Notes: generated by a model not told the origin, from the letters alone. 64,000 bases of DNA from Verrucomicrobiales bacterium (GCA_027488845.1 JAIYBC010000028.1:1-64000); one strand, 5' to 3'. Positions 51,752-60,644 are shown, counted from the first letter of the stretch. A program made the numbers and translations.

Positions 51752-52480
51752 TCACCGCGGATCGACGGCATCGCCGACCGCGAAGGCCGGCGGAATCTCC
51801 ACCACACGGTAGAACCGCGTCGCAGCGACACCGGCCGGAAGCTCGGTTGTCCAGACGGCGCCGTCCCCCAACACCGTGACGCCCGCGTCGACCCAGTTGC
51901 CGGAGACGAGGTCGTCCGTCCTCTCGATCCGGTAGAAGAACCCGGGAAGCGTCGGGCAGGAGAACCTCGGCGAACCGGCGGTCGGCGCGGCATCGAACCG
52001 CAGTTGCAACGGCGGCAGTTCCACCACGCCGCAGACCGGGTCGAAATCGGTGAACGGCGCCCCGGGTGTTCCCAGGTCGTTCCAGGTTCCACCCGGATGC
52101 CCGAAGGTGTTGGCCCGGGAGATCATGTGCACATGCGGTTCGCCGCCCAAGGCGTCGTCGGGCTGGCCCGGCAGCCAGTTCCGGTACGCGGTGACGCTGC
52201 CGTCGGACCAGCCGAACGGACCGCCGGGTGTCGATCGGGCGAGCCCGATCCACAGGCTCCGCTCGACGCCCCCGCGGTTCCCGAAGGTGCCGAAGACCCA
52301 TTCCTGTTCCCCCGGGCTCCCGATGGAGGCCAGATGGCCGCCCAACACCCGGGCCGCCTGTTCGGATTCCGGCCACGGCGCGGGTTCCAGCAGGAGATAC
52401 CGGTGGCCGGAAACGGGTTCCACCTCCGGACCGCCGAGGATCCGGAGGAAGAGAAGCGCTTTGGGAAATGCGGGGTTCAT
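51752..52480 (-). CDS. C-type lectin-like domain protein
   Basis: A 242-residue protein with a C-type lectin-like domain over about residues 15-150: HLASIGSPGEQEWVF, SLWIGLARS, GWSDGSVTAYRNWLPGQPDD and a final CGVVELPP strand. The QPD-type sequence inside GQPDD is the motif that in some lectins favours galactose binding with calcium. A beta-rich tail follows (SCPTLPGFFYRIERTDDLVSG), a repeat type seen in verrucomicrobial exported proteins. The predicted N-terminus (MNPAFPKALLFLRILGG) is a poor signal peptide, so the start at 52480 is uncertain. It lies 49 bp after a DUF2987-like gene. Confidence 0.72.
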   Translation of the reverse strand: MNPAFPKALLFLRILGGPEVEPVSGHRYLLLEPAPWPESEQAARVLGGHLASIGSPGEQEWVFGTFGNRGGVERSLWIGLARSTPGGPFGWSDGSVTAYRNWLPGQPDDALGGEPHVHMISRANTFGHPGGTWNDLGTPGAPFTDFDPVCGVVELPPLQLRFDAAPTAGSPRFSCPTLPGFFYRIERTDDLVSGNWVDAGVTVLGDGAVWTTELPAGVAATRFYRVVEIPPAFAVGDAVDPR

Positions 52481-52529
52481 GGGGAGCGATGCAGGCGATG
52501 GTGGGAATCGGACGGAGGGGAATCGCGGT

Positions 52530-53189
52530 TCAGTCCGGCTGGATGGACGTGGGAGCGGGTTCGAAGCGGATCCGCGAGCCGGCGGGATGGTTCCCCAAGG
52601 CCACTCCCACCGAGCCCTTCTCATCGGCTTCCATCACGGTTTCCACCGCGCCGGTCGTCACCACCACGCGTCCCTTCGCGGACTTCGGGAACTCCACCAG
52701 CAACGCCTTGGACTTCGGAACCAGGAAGCCGAGCCCGCCACCGAGCTTCTTCGCGGCGGCGTTCGCCTGGTCGAGGGCCTTCTGGTACCAGCCGACCGTC
52801 TCGTCAGCGGGCTTCTCGGGGCGCTTCAGGACCACACGGACGCCCAGCTGCAGCGTGCCCTTGGGACGGTTGGCGACCACCGGAGGGTTCTCCTCCCTCA
52901 ACGCCGGGGTCGTCGGGAAGTCGACCAACCCGCCGTCGGCCGCCACCTCCACGGGCTTCACGCCGGACCGCGAACGGACCTCGAGCCGGATCGACGCGGT
53001 GTCGGACGGATCCTTCGGCGTCACGCGGACGCGCAGGTCGAGCCGCTCCTTGTCGCGGAACGCGTCCACCTTGTCGGCCAGGTCGGCGAAGGCACGGTAG
53101 GGCAACGTGGCCGGATCCGGGATGGTCGTCTCACCCACCGACGGCAGGGCGATCAGGACCGCGGCGAGGAAGGTTCCTTGCAGACGCAT
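52530..53189 (-). CDS. Exported hypothetical protein, DUF2987-like
   Basis: A 219-residue protein with a clear signal peptide (about 1-20, MRLQGTFLAAVLIALPS). The mature part begins LPYRAFADLADKVDAF and continues with LRVRVTPKD, layered beta-strands and a helical segment DQANAAAKKLGGG. The arrangement recalls DUF2987, whose function is unknown; I am not certain of the match. It is divergent from the sugar dehydrogenase gene at 53304 and first in a minus-strand row with the lectin-like protein, GlgB and GNAT. Confidence 0.68.
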   Translation of the reverse strand: MRLQGTFLAAVLIALPSVGETTIPDPATLPYRAFADLADKVDAFRDKERLDLRVRVTPKDPSDTASIRLEVRSRSGVKPVEVAADGGLVDFPTTPALREENPPVVANRPKGTLQLGVRVVLKRPEKPADETVGWYQKALDQANAAAKKLGGGLGFLVPKSKALLVEFPKSAKGRVVVTTGAVETVMEADEKGSVGVALGNHPAGSRIRFEPAPTSIQPD

Positions 53190-53303
53190 GGGAAGGACAA
53201 TACCGGGCACGACCGTCGGCGCCACCGAAAGACCCTGCTGCCGTCCTGCAGGGCCGTTCGCCGCGGGGTTGCGGCCTTTCCGGGTCCGCGACATGGTCCT
53301 TCC

Positions 53304-54623
53304 ATGACCCTGCGTTCGCTGACCCTGTCGCTCGCACTCGCCGCGCTCGCCCCGCTGGCCGAAGCCGCCCCGAAGGTTTCCCTCGAACTTGTCGCCGACG
53401 GCCTCACCTCGCCGCTGGCCTACGTCGCGCTGCCCGGCGGCCGCGCCCTGATCGTGGACCAACCCGGCTACGTCCGGCTGCTCGAGAAGCCCGGCCAGCT
53501 GCGCGAGGCGCCGGTGCTGAACCTCACCAACCGCCTTTCCGCCTTGAACCACGGCGGGTTCGACGAACGCGGCGTCCTCAGCCTCGCACTCCATCCCGAC
53601 TTCGCCCGCAACCGCCGGGTCTTCGTCGCCTACACCGGGTCGCGCCGGGAATCCGCCCCCACCAACTGGGACTGCACCCTGCGGGTCTCCGAGTTCACCC
53701 TCCCCGCCGCCGAGCCCCTCGCCATCGACCCGGCGTCCGAGAAGGTCCGGCTCGAGATCGACAAGCCCTACTCCAACCACAACGGCGGCCGCATCGCCTT
53801 CGGCCCGGACGGCTTCCTCTACGTGGGCGTCGGCGACGGCGGCAACGCGAACGACGACGGCAAGCGCCCCGAGGGCGGCAACGGCCAGAACCTGAAGACG
53901 CTCCTCGGCAAGATCCTGCGCATCGACGTCAACGTGCCCGAGGGTCACGGCATCCCGAAGGACAACCCCTTCGCCGACGGCACCGTCGCACTCCCCGAGA
54001 TCTGGGCGTACGGCATCCGCAACCCGTGGGGACTCGGCTTCGACCGCGGCGGCGACCACGCCTTCTACTCCGCGGACGTCGGCCAGACGCTCTGGGAGGA
54101 GGTCAACCGCATCGAGAAGGGCGGCAACTACGGCTGGCGCCTGACCGAGGGCTTCGTCGGGTTCAATCCGAAGGCCGCGGAAAAGCCCACGGCCGAGACG
54201 CCCGCCGTCGGACCGCGCGGCGAACCGATCGTCGGTCCGATCGCCCGCTACAAGAACCGGAACGGCTTCAAGAAGGACGCGGACGCCTACGGCATCAGCG
54301 TGACCGGCGGCTACGTGTACCGCGGAACCGCGCTCCCGGGCCTCGCCGGCGACTACATCTACGGCGACTGGGGCCGCATCTGGGGCGTGCCCGGCGGCAC
54401 GTTGCTCGTCGCGCACCGGCCGACCGACCCGAAGTCCGAGTGGACCGTGGAACCGCTGGAGCTGGCCAGTCCGGCGAAGCTGGGCGGCTACGTGGTGGCC
54501 TTCGGCCAGGACGACGCCGGCGAGGTGTACGTGATGACCAACGGCAACATCGGCCTGACCCCCGGCAAGGGCCGCGTCTGGAAGCTCGTCGCCCCTTCCG
54601 TCCAGCAGGCCAAGGCGGAGTGA
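53304..54623 (+). CDS. PQQ-dependent sugar dehydrogenase (aldose type)
   Basis: A 439-residue exported six-bladed propeller, oxidising aldoses with pyrroloquinoline quinone as cofactor. The signal peptide is about 1-22. Landmarks are RGVLSLALHPDFARNRRVFV, the catalytic-histidine segment YSNHNGGRIAFGPDGFLY, the calcium/PQQ region GVGDGGNAND, LGKILRIDVN, GIRNPWGLGFD, and GGNYGWRLTEGF. The C-terminal blade is GGYVYRGTALPGLAGDYIYG. The electron acceptor is not encoded next to it, and no PQQ synthesis genes are seen. An inverted-repeat element begins 28 nt after the stop. Confidence 0.92.
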   Translation: MTLRSLTLSLALAALAPLAEAAPKVSLELVADGLTSPLAYVALPGGRALIVDQPGYVRLLEKPGQLREAPVLNLTNRLSALNHGGFDERGVLSLALHPDFARNRRVFVAYTGSRRESAPTNWDCTLRVSEFTLPAAEPLAIDPASEKVRLEIDKPYSNHNGGRIAFGPDGFLYVGVGDGGNANDDGKRPEGGNGQNLKTLLGKILRIDVNVPEGHGIPKDNPFADGTVALPEIWAYGIRNPWGLGFDRGGDHAFYSADVGQTLWEEVNRIEKGGNYGWRLTEGFVGFNPKAAEKPTAETPAVGPRGEPIVGPIARYKNRNGFKKDADAYGISVTGGYVYRGTALPGLAGDYIYGDWGRIWGVPGGTLLVAHRPTDPKSEWTVEPLELASPAKLGGYVVAFGQDDAGEVYVMTNGNIGLTPGKGRVWKLVAPSVQQAKAE

Positions 54624-54650
54624 GCGAAGGGAACGCCGACTCCGAACGGA

Positions 54651-54795
54651 CGGCCTCACGCAAAACCGCAAAGCCGCGAAGGGGAAAGGGAATCGGGGTC
54701 CTTGGGTGGTGATTCCCCTGCCGTGTCCGCTTCCGCCACGGAACACCCGGTCCCGGATCCCTCTTCTTTGGCGGCTTGGCGCTTGCGTGAGGCCT
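54651..54795. repeat. Long-armed inverted repeat element, copy C
   Basis: The left arm (54651-54685) begins CGGCCTCACGCAAAACCGC and continues AAAGCCGCGAAGG. The right arm (54765-54795) reads TCTTTGGCGGCTTGGCGC then TTGCGTGAGGCC, its close reverse complement. This is the best-preserved of the three copies. It lies between convergent genes and could end transcription from both sides. Confidence 0.82.
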
Positions 54796-54817
54796 CCCTC
54801 CTCCGCTCCGGCGCGGC

Positions 54818-55699
54818 TCAGCGTCCGCCGAGCACGGTCAGGACGACGGCGGTGAGGATCAGCACGGCGCCGGCGGCGCGGGTGAGCATGCGGCCGGCGC
54901 CGCTTTCGCGCCGTTCCTCGTTGCCGAACCAGTGCCCCGCCCACCACACCAGCACCAGGCTCCACAGCCCGCGCGTGCCGTAGACGACGTTCACGCCGGC
55001 GGCGTCCTTCCACACGCCGATCGTCCCGGTGATCAGGATCGCCTGCACCGCCGACAACGCCGTCGCCAGCCCGATCCAACGCCACGCCACCGCCGGTGCC
55101 TTGAGGGACCGCAATCCCAGGAACGGCAGCAGCAGCGTCGACTCGACCGCCAGCGCCACGAACAGCAGCGAGAGGAAGTTGAAGACGCCGAACCGGGAGG
55201 CCCAGACCTGGATCAGGACGTCGGTCACCGAGAACGCCGCCGCGCATCCGAGCGCGAGGGCGGTGGTCAGTCCCGCCCGGCGTCCCGGCTTGAAGTCGGT
55301 GACCCCGGTCAGGAACACACCCGCCGTGGTCAGCGCCGCGGCCGCGGTCTTCAGCGGCGTGATCGGCTCCCCGAAGGCGAACCGCGCCAACAGGGCCACG
55401 AACAGCACCTTGGCCCCGAGCAACGGCGTGGCCACCGAGACGTCCCCGACCCGCAGCGAGGCCACGTTCAGGAAGTGCCCCAGGACGAAGGCTGTGGCGG
55501 TGATCGCCGGCAGGTGGATCTGGTCCCAGGGAATGGGATGCGGATCGAAGGCGAGCAACGGCAGGAAGGCGAAGCCGAGGACCACGTTGTTCACCACCAC
55601 CGCATGCGCCAGCGTGGCGCCCTCGGACAGGGCACGCTTGTACACGAGCGATCCCGCCGCGAAGGCGATCGCCGCGAGGAGCGGCAGCAGGAGGTGCAT
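54818..55699 (-). CDS. EamA/DMT-superfamily transporter
   Basis: A 293-residue inner-membrane protein with about ten hydrophobic helices in two repeated EamA halves. Features include GHFLNVASLRVGDVSVATPLLGAK in segments (first half end) and the second-half ITGTIGVWKDAAGVNVVYGTRG. Members export metabolites or act as permeases; the substrate is unknown. The ATG at 55699 gives a normal first helix (MHLLLPLLAAIAFAAG); the frame upstream lies in repeat sequence. It is convergent with the sugar dehydrogenase. Confidence 0.86.
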   Translation of the reverse strand: MHLLLPLLAAIAFAAGSLVYKRALSEGATLAHAVVVNNVVLGFAFLPLLAFDPHPIPWDQIHLPAITATAFVLGHFLNVASLRVGDVSVATPLLGAKVLFVALLARFAFGEPITPLKTAAAALTTAGVFLTGVTDFKPGRRAGLTTALALGCAAAFSVTDVLIQVWASRFGVFNFLSLLFVALAVESTLLLPFLGLRSLKAPAVAWRWIGLATALSAVQAILITGTIGVWKDAAGVNVVYGTRGLWSLVLVWWAGHWFGNEERRESGAGRMLTRAAGAVLILTAVVLTVLGGR

Positions 55700-55764
55700 C
55701 CGAAGGCCCGGGACGTTCCGCACCCGTCCATGCCGAGGCAAGGACGGGATGCCGGAGGGGAATG

Positions 55765-55970
55765 GCCACGGAGACACGGAGGGTTTGACACGGATGGCAC
55801 GGATTTCTCCGGGGAGGAGACTTGGGATCGGCGGCCCGGTGATGACGGACGCTGCCGCGAGGAGAGGGCCGGAAAGCCTCCGCGACCCCGCCCAGCGTCG
55901 GACTACGGGCCACGGACACCTGACCACGGACAGATTCCAAACCCTCCGTGTCCTCGGTGTCTCCGTGGCC
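55765..55970. repeat. Composite inverted repeat with GGCCACGGAGACACGG arms
   Basis: The left arm (55765-55787) is GGCCACGGAGACACGGAGGG plus TTT; the right arm (55939-55970) is its reverse complement with a 9-bp insertion. The interior has the words GGACTACGGGCCACGGAC and GACCACGGACAG, like the GGACCA array at 37587. Shared arm words (CTCCGTGGCC) also occur at 37658-37680. The 55700-56031 interval holds no supported gene. Confidence 0.85.
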
Positions 55971-56031
55971 ATCCCGTCCGGCCGAGGAACGGTTTGAACC
56001 GGAGGCGGCTCCGGTCCACGGTCGGGGTTCC

Positions 56032-56655
56032 ATGACGGATTGCTTCGACCTGCTCGGTGAACCTCGGCGCCCCTGGCTGGACGCCGAGGCGCTGAAGTCG
56101 CGTTTCCTCCTGCTTTCCGCGGAGGCGCATCCCGACCGGGTGCACGGCGGGACCGACGAGGCGAAGGCGGCGGCGAACGACCGTTCCGCGGAACTGAACG
56201 CGGCCTTCAACACCCTGCGCGAGCCGCGCGACCGCCTGTTCCACCTGCTCGAGCTCGAGCTCGGCGCGAGGCCCCGCGACATCCAACGCATCCCTCCGGG
56301 GACCATGGACCTCTTCGTCGAGATCGGGCAGACCTGCCGCGACGTCGACACGTTCCTCTCGGTCCCGGCGCAGGAGGACCTGCCGGCGATGCTCCGGCTC
56401 CAGCGTCTGCGCACCCAGCTCGGCTGGTCCGACCGGCTGATGACGCTCCAGGGCAAGGTGAACGCCCGGCGCGATGCGCTCGACCTGGAGCTGCGGGAGC
56501 TGAACGCGGCGTGGGAGAAGGCCCCGGAGGCCCCCGCCGACTCGCGCCGTGCGGCGCTGCCGCTCGAACGCCTCGAGGAACTGTCCCGGGCTACGAGCTA
56601 CGTCACCCGCTGGACCGCGCAGATCCAGGAGCGCCTGTCGCAACTCGCCGCCTGA
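56032..56655 (+). CDS. hscB: J-domain co-chaperone HscB
   Basis: A 207-residue HscB-type protein, which brings the scaffold IscU to the Hsp70 HscA during iron-sulfur cluster assembly. The J domain occupies about 1-75, with H33-P-D35 in EAHPDRVHGG, and a helical IscU-binding C-terminal domain follows (LFHLLELELG, MDLFVEIGQ). It is somewhat longer than enteric HscB (about 170 residues). iscU, hscA and fdx are not in the window. The ATG at 56032 is fixed by the family N-terminus CFDLLGEPRR. Confidence 0.87.
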   Translation: MTDCFDLLGEPRRPWLDAEALKSRFLLLSAEAHPDRVHGGTDEAKAAANDRSAELNAAFNTLREPRDRLFHLLELELGARPRDIQRIPPGTMDLFVEIGQTCRDVDTFLSVPAQEDLPAMLRLQRLRTQLGWSDRLMTLQGKVNARRDALDLELRELNAAWEKAPEAPADSRRAALPLERLEELSRATSYVTRWTAQIQERLSQLAA

Positions 56656-56665
56656 CCCGCGTCCC

Positions 56666-57673
56666 GTGTCCATCGCCGCCGCACCCACCGCGAGTCCGCA
56701 CCGCCGCAGGCTGGCCGCCTTCGTCGCCGGGTTCGTCGCCTTGGTGGTGGCGTTGGAGCTGGCGGTCCGCCGATGGGAACCGCTGTTCGAAGCCGCCTCG
56801 CACCGGGCCTTGGCGAAGGTCGCGATGTGCGAGCGCCATGAACGGGTGGACTTCCTCTTCCTCGGGACCTCGCGGACCCAGGACGGCGTCTCGCCCGCGC
56901 TGGTCTCCCGCGCCTTCGAGGAGCGCCATCCCAGGCTCGCCGGGCTGCGCGGCTTCAACGCCGCGTTCACCAGCTCCAGCCTCGACGCCCTCGAGGCCCT
57001 GGCCGGACGGCTGCTTTCGCGACCCGGACTGAGGATCGTGGTGCTCGAGCTGTCGGATCCGCAGCGGGTGAACCCGGCGACGCCCTGGACCGGAGCCCCG
57101 CCCGACACGCGGTCGATGGAAGGCCGACTGGCGGAGGCCGCCCGGGAAATCCGCGTCGTGCGCCATCGGTCCGCGTTCCTCTCGGACAACCTCGCCCGGC
57201 TGCCCGCGTTGCTCCTGTTCGCGCCCGCGCTCGGCGGCTGGGAGGTGAAGGGCGGCGAACAGATCGCCTCCTGGCTGGGGCGGCGCGAGAAGCCGCCGGT
57301 GGACTTCGATGCCGACCGTTGGCGGCCCGTGGTGCTGGCGCCCGGTGGAGGTGGCAAGGCGTTGCCGGAGGAGGACTCGAAGACCGCCGAACGGTTCGCC
57401 GCGGTCGCCCGCAAGTACCGTGAACGCGGGATCCCCGTGGTCTTCGCGTCGCCGCCGCTTTCCGCGGAATGGTCGCCGGCCCCGGAACGCGACGCGATGA
57501 AGCCCCTGTTCGCCGAGATCGCAACGCGGAGCGGATGCGAGGTCTGGGACTTCTCGTCGCTGCAGCTGGACCGCCGGTTCTTCCGCAACCCGTCCCATCT
57601 CGGCACCGAGGGACGGGCCCACTATTCCTACGCGCTGGCCGCCGAGATCGCGCGGGTGACCGGAGGACGCTGA
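56666..57673 (+). CDS. SGNH/AlgX-like partner of MBOAT acyltransferase
   Basis: A 335-residue protein with one N-terminal membrane helix (about residues 20-38) and an extracytoplasmic SGNH-like domain. The nucleophile block is FLFLGTSRTQDG; strands include RIVVLELSDPQRV and GIPVVFASPPLSAEW; the terminal block is FFRNPSHLGTEGRAHY, in which the DxxH aspartate of classic SGNH enzymes is an asparagine. The start is a GTG at 56666. Its stop overlaps the MBOAT start (TGATG). Such pairs move acetyl groups across the membrane onto polysaccharide or peptidoglycan; this one probably receives or positions the acyl group. Confidence 0.78.
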   Translation: MSIAAAPTASPHRRRLAAFVAGFVALVVALELAVRRWEPLFEAASHRALAKVAMCERHERVDFLFLGTSRTQDGVSPALVSRAFEERHPRLAGLRGFNAAFTSSSLDALEALAGRLLSRPGLRIVVLELSDPQRVNPATPWTGAPPDTRSMEGRLAEAAREIRVVRHRSAFLSDNLARLPALLLFAPALGGWEVKGGEQIASWLGRREKPPVDFDADRWRPVVLAPGGGGKALPEEDSKTAERFAAVARKYRERGIPVVFASPPLSAEWSPAPERDAMKPLFAEIATRSGCEVWDFSSLQLDRRFFRNPSHLGTEGRAHYSYALAAEIARVTGGR

Positions 57674-59046
57674 TGCTCTTCAACTCGCTCGGCTTCCTCG
57701 TCCTGCTCGTCCCGGCCCTGGCCGTTTACTGGTCGCTGCCGTGGCATCGCGCACGGCTCGCGGTCCTGTTCGTCGCCTCGCTGCTCTTCTACTCGGCCCA
57801 CCATTGGCCGTCGGCGTTCCTGCTGCTGGGAACGATCGGGTTCAACCACGTGGCCGGCCGACTCCAGGACCGACACCGCTCCCGGATCCTGCTGGCCGTG
57901 GCGGTCTGCGTGAACCTGTCGCTGCTCTTCTGGTTCAAGTACGCGGCGTTCGTGGCCGACAACGTCAACGCGCTGCTCGGCCTCGCGGGCGCCTCGCTCA
58001 CGGTCCCGAGGCCGCCGGTGTTCCTGCCGCTCGGCATCTCCTTCTTCACCTTCCAGGTCGTGGCATACCAGGTGGACGTCCACCGGGGCGAGGTGCGCGC
58101 CGAGCCGTCGCTGCTCCGGTTCGCGGTGTTCAAGTGCTTCTTCCCGCAGCTGATCGCCGGACCCATCGTCCGCGCCCACGACTTCCTGCCCCAACTCCAG
58201 GCGAAACGGCCGTTCGACGCGGCGGGCTTCCACCAGGGACTCTGGCTGGTCCTGGCGGGCATGGCCCTGAAGATCGGCGTCGCGGACGTGCTCGCGCAGT
58301 TCGCCGACGAGGCCTTCCGGTCGCCGGCCAGCCTCACCACGGTCGGTGCCTGGACCGGCCTGTACGCCTACGCGGTCCAGTTGCTGGCGGACTTCTGGGG
58401 CTACTCGACCACCGCGGTCGGGCTGGCGGCCCTGTTCGGCTTCCGTCTCCCCTTCAACTTCGACCTGCCCTACCTGTCCCAGGGCATCCAGGAGTTCTGG
58501 CGCCGGTGGCACATCACCCTCTCGGTGTGGTTCCGCGACTACCTCTACATCCCGCTCGGCGGCAACCGGAGGCACCGCGACCTGAACCTGCTCGCCACGA
58601 TGACCGTCGCCGGACTGTGGCACGGCGCCGGATGGAACTTCCTGCTGTGGGGCTTCGGACACGGCCTCTGGCTGGTGCTGGAACGCCATGCGCCATCGCT
58701 GCCGGAACGGTGGAGCCCCCGCCTCCGCACGGTGCTGAAGACGGTGCTGGTCTTCCACGGCGTCTGCCTCCTGTGGGTCCTGTTCCGGGCGCCTTCGACG
58801 TCGGACGCCCTGGCCTACCTCGGTCGCCTGCTGCTGCCGCCCTACGCCTCCAGCGCCGTTCCCGGGGCGTTGTCGGGCTGGCTTCTCGCCTTCCTGCTCC
58901 TGCAGAAGCCGCTCGACTGGACGTTCCGCGAACGGCGCTTCGCGGGCCTGAGGCTTCCCGTTCAGTGGGGACTCTCGCTCGTGGCCGGGTACCTCATCCT
59001 TGCCTACGCCGGCGCCCGCATCGACTTCATCTACTTCACCTTCTGA
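57673..59046 (+). CDS. MBOAT-family O-acyltransferase (AlgI-like)
   Basis: A 457-residue multi-pass membrane acyltransferase with about ten hydrophobic helices, transferring acyl groups from the cytoplasm to an extracytoplasmic polymer as in alginate O-acetylation. Family residues are H280 in EFWRRWHITLSVWFRDYLY and the catalytic H317 in GLWHGAGWNFLLWG. Conserved upstream sequence LPLGISFFTFQVVAYQVD is present. It starts at the stop of the SGNH-like gene, and overlaps the convergent GNAT gene by 11 nt. The acceptor polymer is unknown; the glycosyltransferase and rfbF of this window are possible sources but are not adjacent. Confidence 0.93.
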   Translation: MLFNSLGFLVLLVPALAVYWSLPWHRARLAVLFVASLLFYSAHHWPSAFLLLGTIGFNHVAGRLQDRHRSRILLAVAVCVNLSLLFWFKYAAFVADNVNALLGLAGASLTVPRPPVFLPLGISFFTFQVVAYQVDVHRGEVRAEPSLLRFAVFKCFFPQLIAGPIVRAHDFLPQLQAKRPFDAAGFHQGLWLVLAGMALKIGVADVLAQFADEAFRSPASLTTVGAWTGLYAYAVQLLADFWGYSTTAVGLAALFGFRLPFNFDLPYLSQGIQEFWRRWHITLSVWFRDYLYIPLGGNRRHRDLNLLATMTVAGLWHGAGWNFLLWGFGHGLWLVLERHAPSLPERWSPRLRTVLKTVLVFHGVCLLWVLFRAPSTSDALAYLGRLLLPPYASSAVPGALSGWLLAFLLLQKPLDWTFRERRFAGLRLPVQWGLSLVAGYLILAYAGARIDFIYFTF

Positions 59047-59539
59047 CGAGGATGAAGTCGTCCATCACGAAGCCGCCCCCGATGTCGGCGACCACCGCCT
59101 CGCGCACCTCGAATCCCGCGCGACGGTAGGCCCGAAGGGCACGGTGGTTGGACTTGTTCACCCGCAGTTCCACCTGAGCCAAGCCGGCGGCAGCGGCGAT
59201 GCGGCCGACCTCCTCCAGCATCGCCTGGCCCAGCCCGCGTCCCTGGCTTTCGGGCAGCAGGTAGAGCTTGTGCAGGTGCAGCGTGCCGGAGCCGGGATCC
59301 GCCTCGGTGGCCAGGTAACCCGAGGGCACGCCATCCACCTCGGCGATGGCGAAACGGACCCCGCGGTCCATGTCGGCGGCCAACCGCTCCGCGGAGTACA
59401 TCCAGCCGAGCATGTACTCGATCTGGTCCTCGCCGATGATGCCGGGATAGCAGGCGTGCCAGATGCGGGACGCCAGGTCGCGGAGACACGGGATGTCCGC
59501 GGCCGTGGCGGGACGCAGGACCAGCCCGGAGGGGTTCAT
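59036..59539 (-). CDS. GNAT N-acetyltransferase
   Basis: A 167-residue RimI-like acetyltransferase. The acetyl-CoA loop is LYLLPESQGRGLGQAMLEEV (about 89-108), with the later VELRVNKSNHRALRAYRRAG and FEVRE forming the normal second half. The substrate is unknown. Its start overlaps the stop of the DUF362 gene (ATGA), so the two are coupled. The 3' end overlaps the MBOAT gene on the other strand. Confidence 0.9.
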   Translation of the reverse strand: MNPSGLVLRPATAADIPCLRDLASRIWHACYPGIIGEDQIEYMLGWMYSAERLAADMDRGVRFAIAEVDGVPSGYLATEADPGSGTLHLHKLYLLPESQGRGLGQAMLEEVGRIAAAAGLAQVELRVNKSNHRALRAYRRAGFEVREAVVADIGGGFVMDDFILVRR

Positions 59540-60567
59540 GGAGCCCGGACGACGTCGATGCGCTTCAGTTCCGCGACCCCCATGTCGAGCAGCTCGGCGT
59601 TGACGTAGAGGTCGGTCTTGAACGGCTTTTCCCCGGAGATCGGATACGAGTTGCGGGCCGTCTCGATGTCGGCCAAGGCCAGGCGGTCGAGGGCGACGAG
59701 GTCGGCGCTGATCCGGATCTCGTCGAGGGCGACGGTGTCGTGGAGACGGGCGGTGTCGTCGCCGCGGACCTGCCCGACCAGGGCGTCGGAAACGCCGAAG
59801 ACCACCTTGGGCATGAGGTCGTCGAGGGCGCAGATCTCGGGCACGGTCTCGGCGGTGCGACCCGGGTCGCCGTCGAAGCGGTAGATGTTGTCCACCGAAC
59901 CGAAGGCCAGCGAGAGGAGGTGTCCGTTCACGCCGGCGGAATTGTGGGCCAGCAACGGGGCCACGGTGATGATCCGGGTGAGGGTCTTGGTGAGCAGCAG
60001 CGAGACGTGGGACCGCTTGCCGACGGCGAAGCGGTCACCCTTGGAGAACTCGAGGTCGCCGAAGACCAGTTTCCCGAGGATGGGGGACTCGTAGAACTTC
60101 GCGGCGTCCCATCCGATCTCGGTGGTGGCGGCGACACGGACGCCGAGGCGCTGGGCGAGGGACACGAACCCGGCGGTCCGGAGATCCCGGGGATCGCGAT
60201 CCCAGAGGACGATGTTGGTGGCCGGATGGCCCGACTCGATCAGCGAGGAGACCAAGGCCTCGACGACTGCCGGACGGGTGCCGATGAGCGTGCCCGGCGC
60301 CGAGGTGACCTTGAATCCGACGACGTCGTTGGAGGACACCAGGAACCGCCAGGCGGCCGCGGTGGATTCCTTGCCGGCGAAGGCCAGCAGACTGCGGCGC
60401 ACCAGTTGCCGGGTGACCGCGACATCGGGCACGAAGGCCGATGTCGCACCGGTGTCCCCGGCGACGAACACCTTCGCACGGACCGGCGCATTGGTTCCGG
60501 CGGCAAGCAGCGGACGCGACAGGAACGTCAGCGACAGCCAAAGAATGGAAATGGAAAGCCTGGGCAT
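59536..60567 (-). CDS. Exported DUF362-domain protein
   Basis: A 343-residue protein with a signal peptide (about 1-23, MPRLSISILWLSLTF). The body is a DUF362 domain: VGFKVTSAPGTLIGTRPAVVEAL, NIVLWDRDPRDLRTAG, KRSHVSLLLTKTLTRIITVA. DUF362 proteins are often joined to ferredoxin domains, but here no CxxC iron-sulfur motif is seen, so any redox partner is separate. The ATG at 60567 is chosen for the signal peptide; a TTG lies four codons upstream. Translationally coupled to the downstream GNAT gene. Confidence 0.82.
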   Translation of the reverse strand: MPRLSISILWLSLTFLSRPLLAAGTNAPVRAKVFVAGDTGATSAFVPDVAVTRQLVRRSLLAFAGKESTAAAWRFLVSSNDVVGFKVTSAPGTLIGTRPAVVEALVSSLIESGHPATNIVLWDRDPRDLRTAGFVSLAQRLGVRVAATTEIGWDAAKFYESPILGKLVFGDLEFSKGDRFAVGKRSHVSLLLTKTLTRIITVAPLLAHNSAGVNGHLLSLAFGSVDNIYRFDGDPGRTAETVPEICALDDLMPKVVFGVSDALVGQVRGDDTARLHDTVALDEIRISADLVALDRLALADIETARNSYPISGEKPFKTDLYVNAELLDMGVAELKRIDVVRAP

Positions 60568-60644
60568 CCGACCGGCCAAGAGTGCCGGCGAATGGCCGAC
60601 GTGGCAAAGGGTCCGTCGGCTTCAATGCAACCGGTCCCAACATG

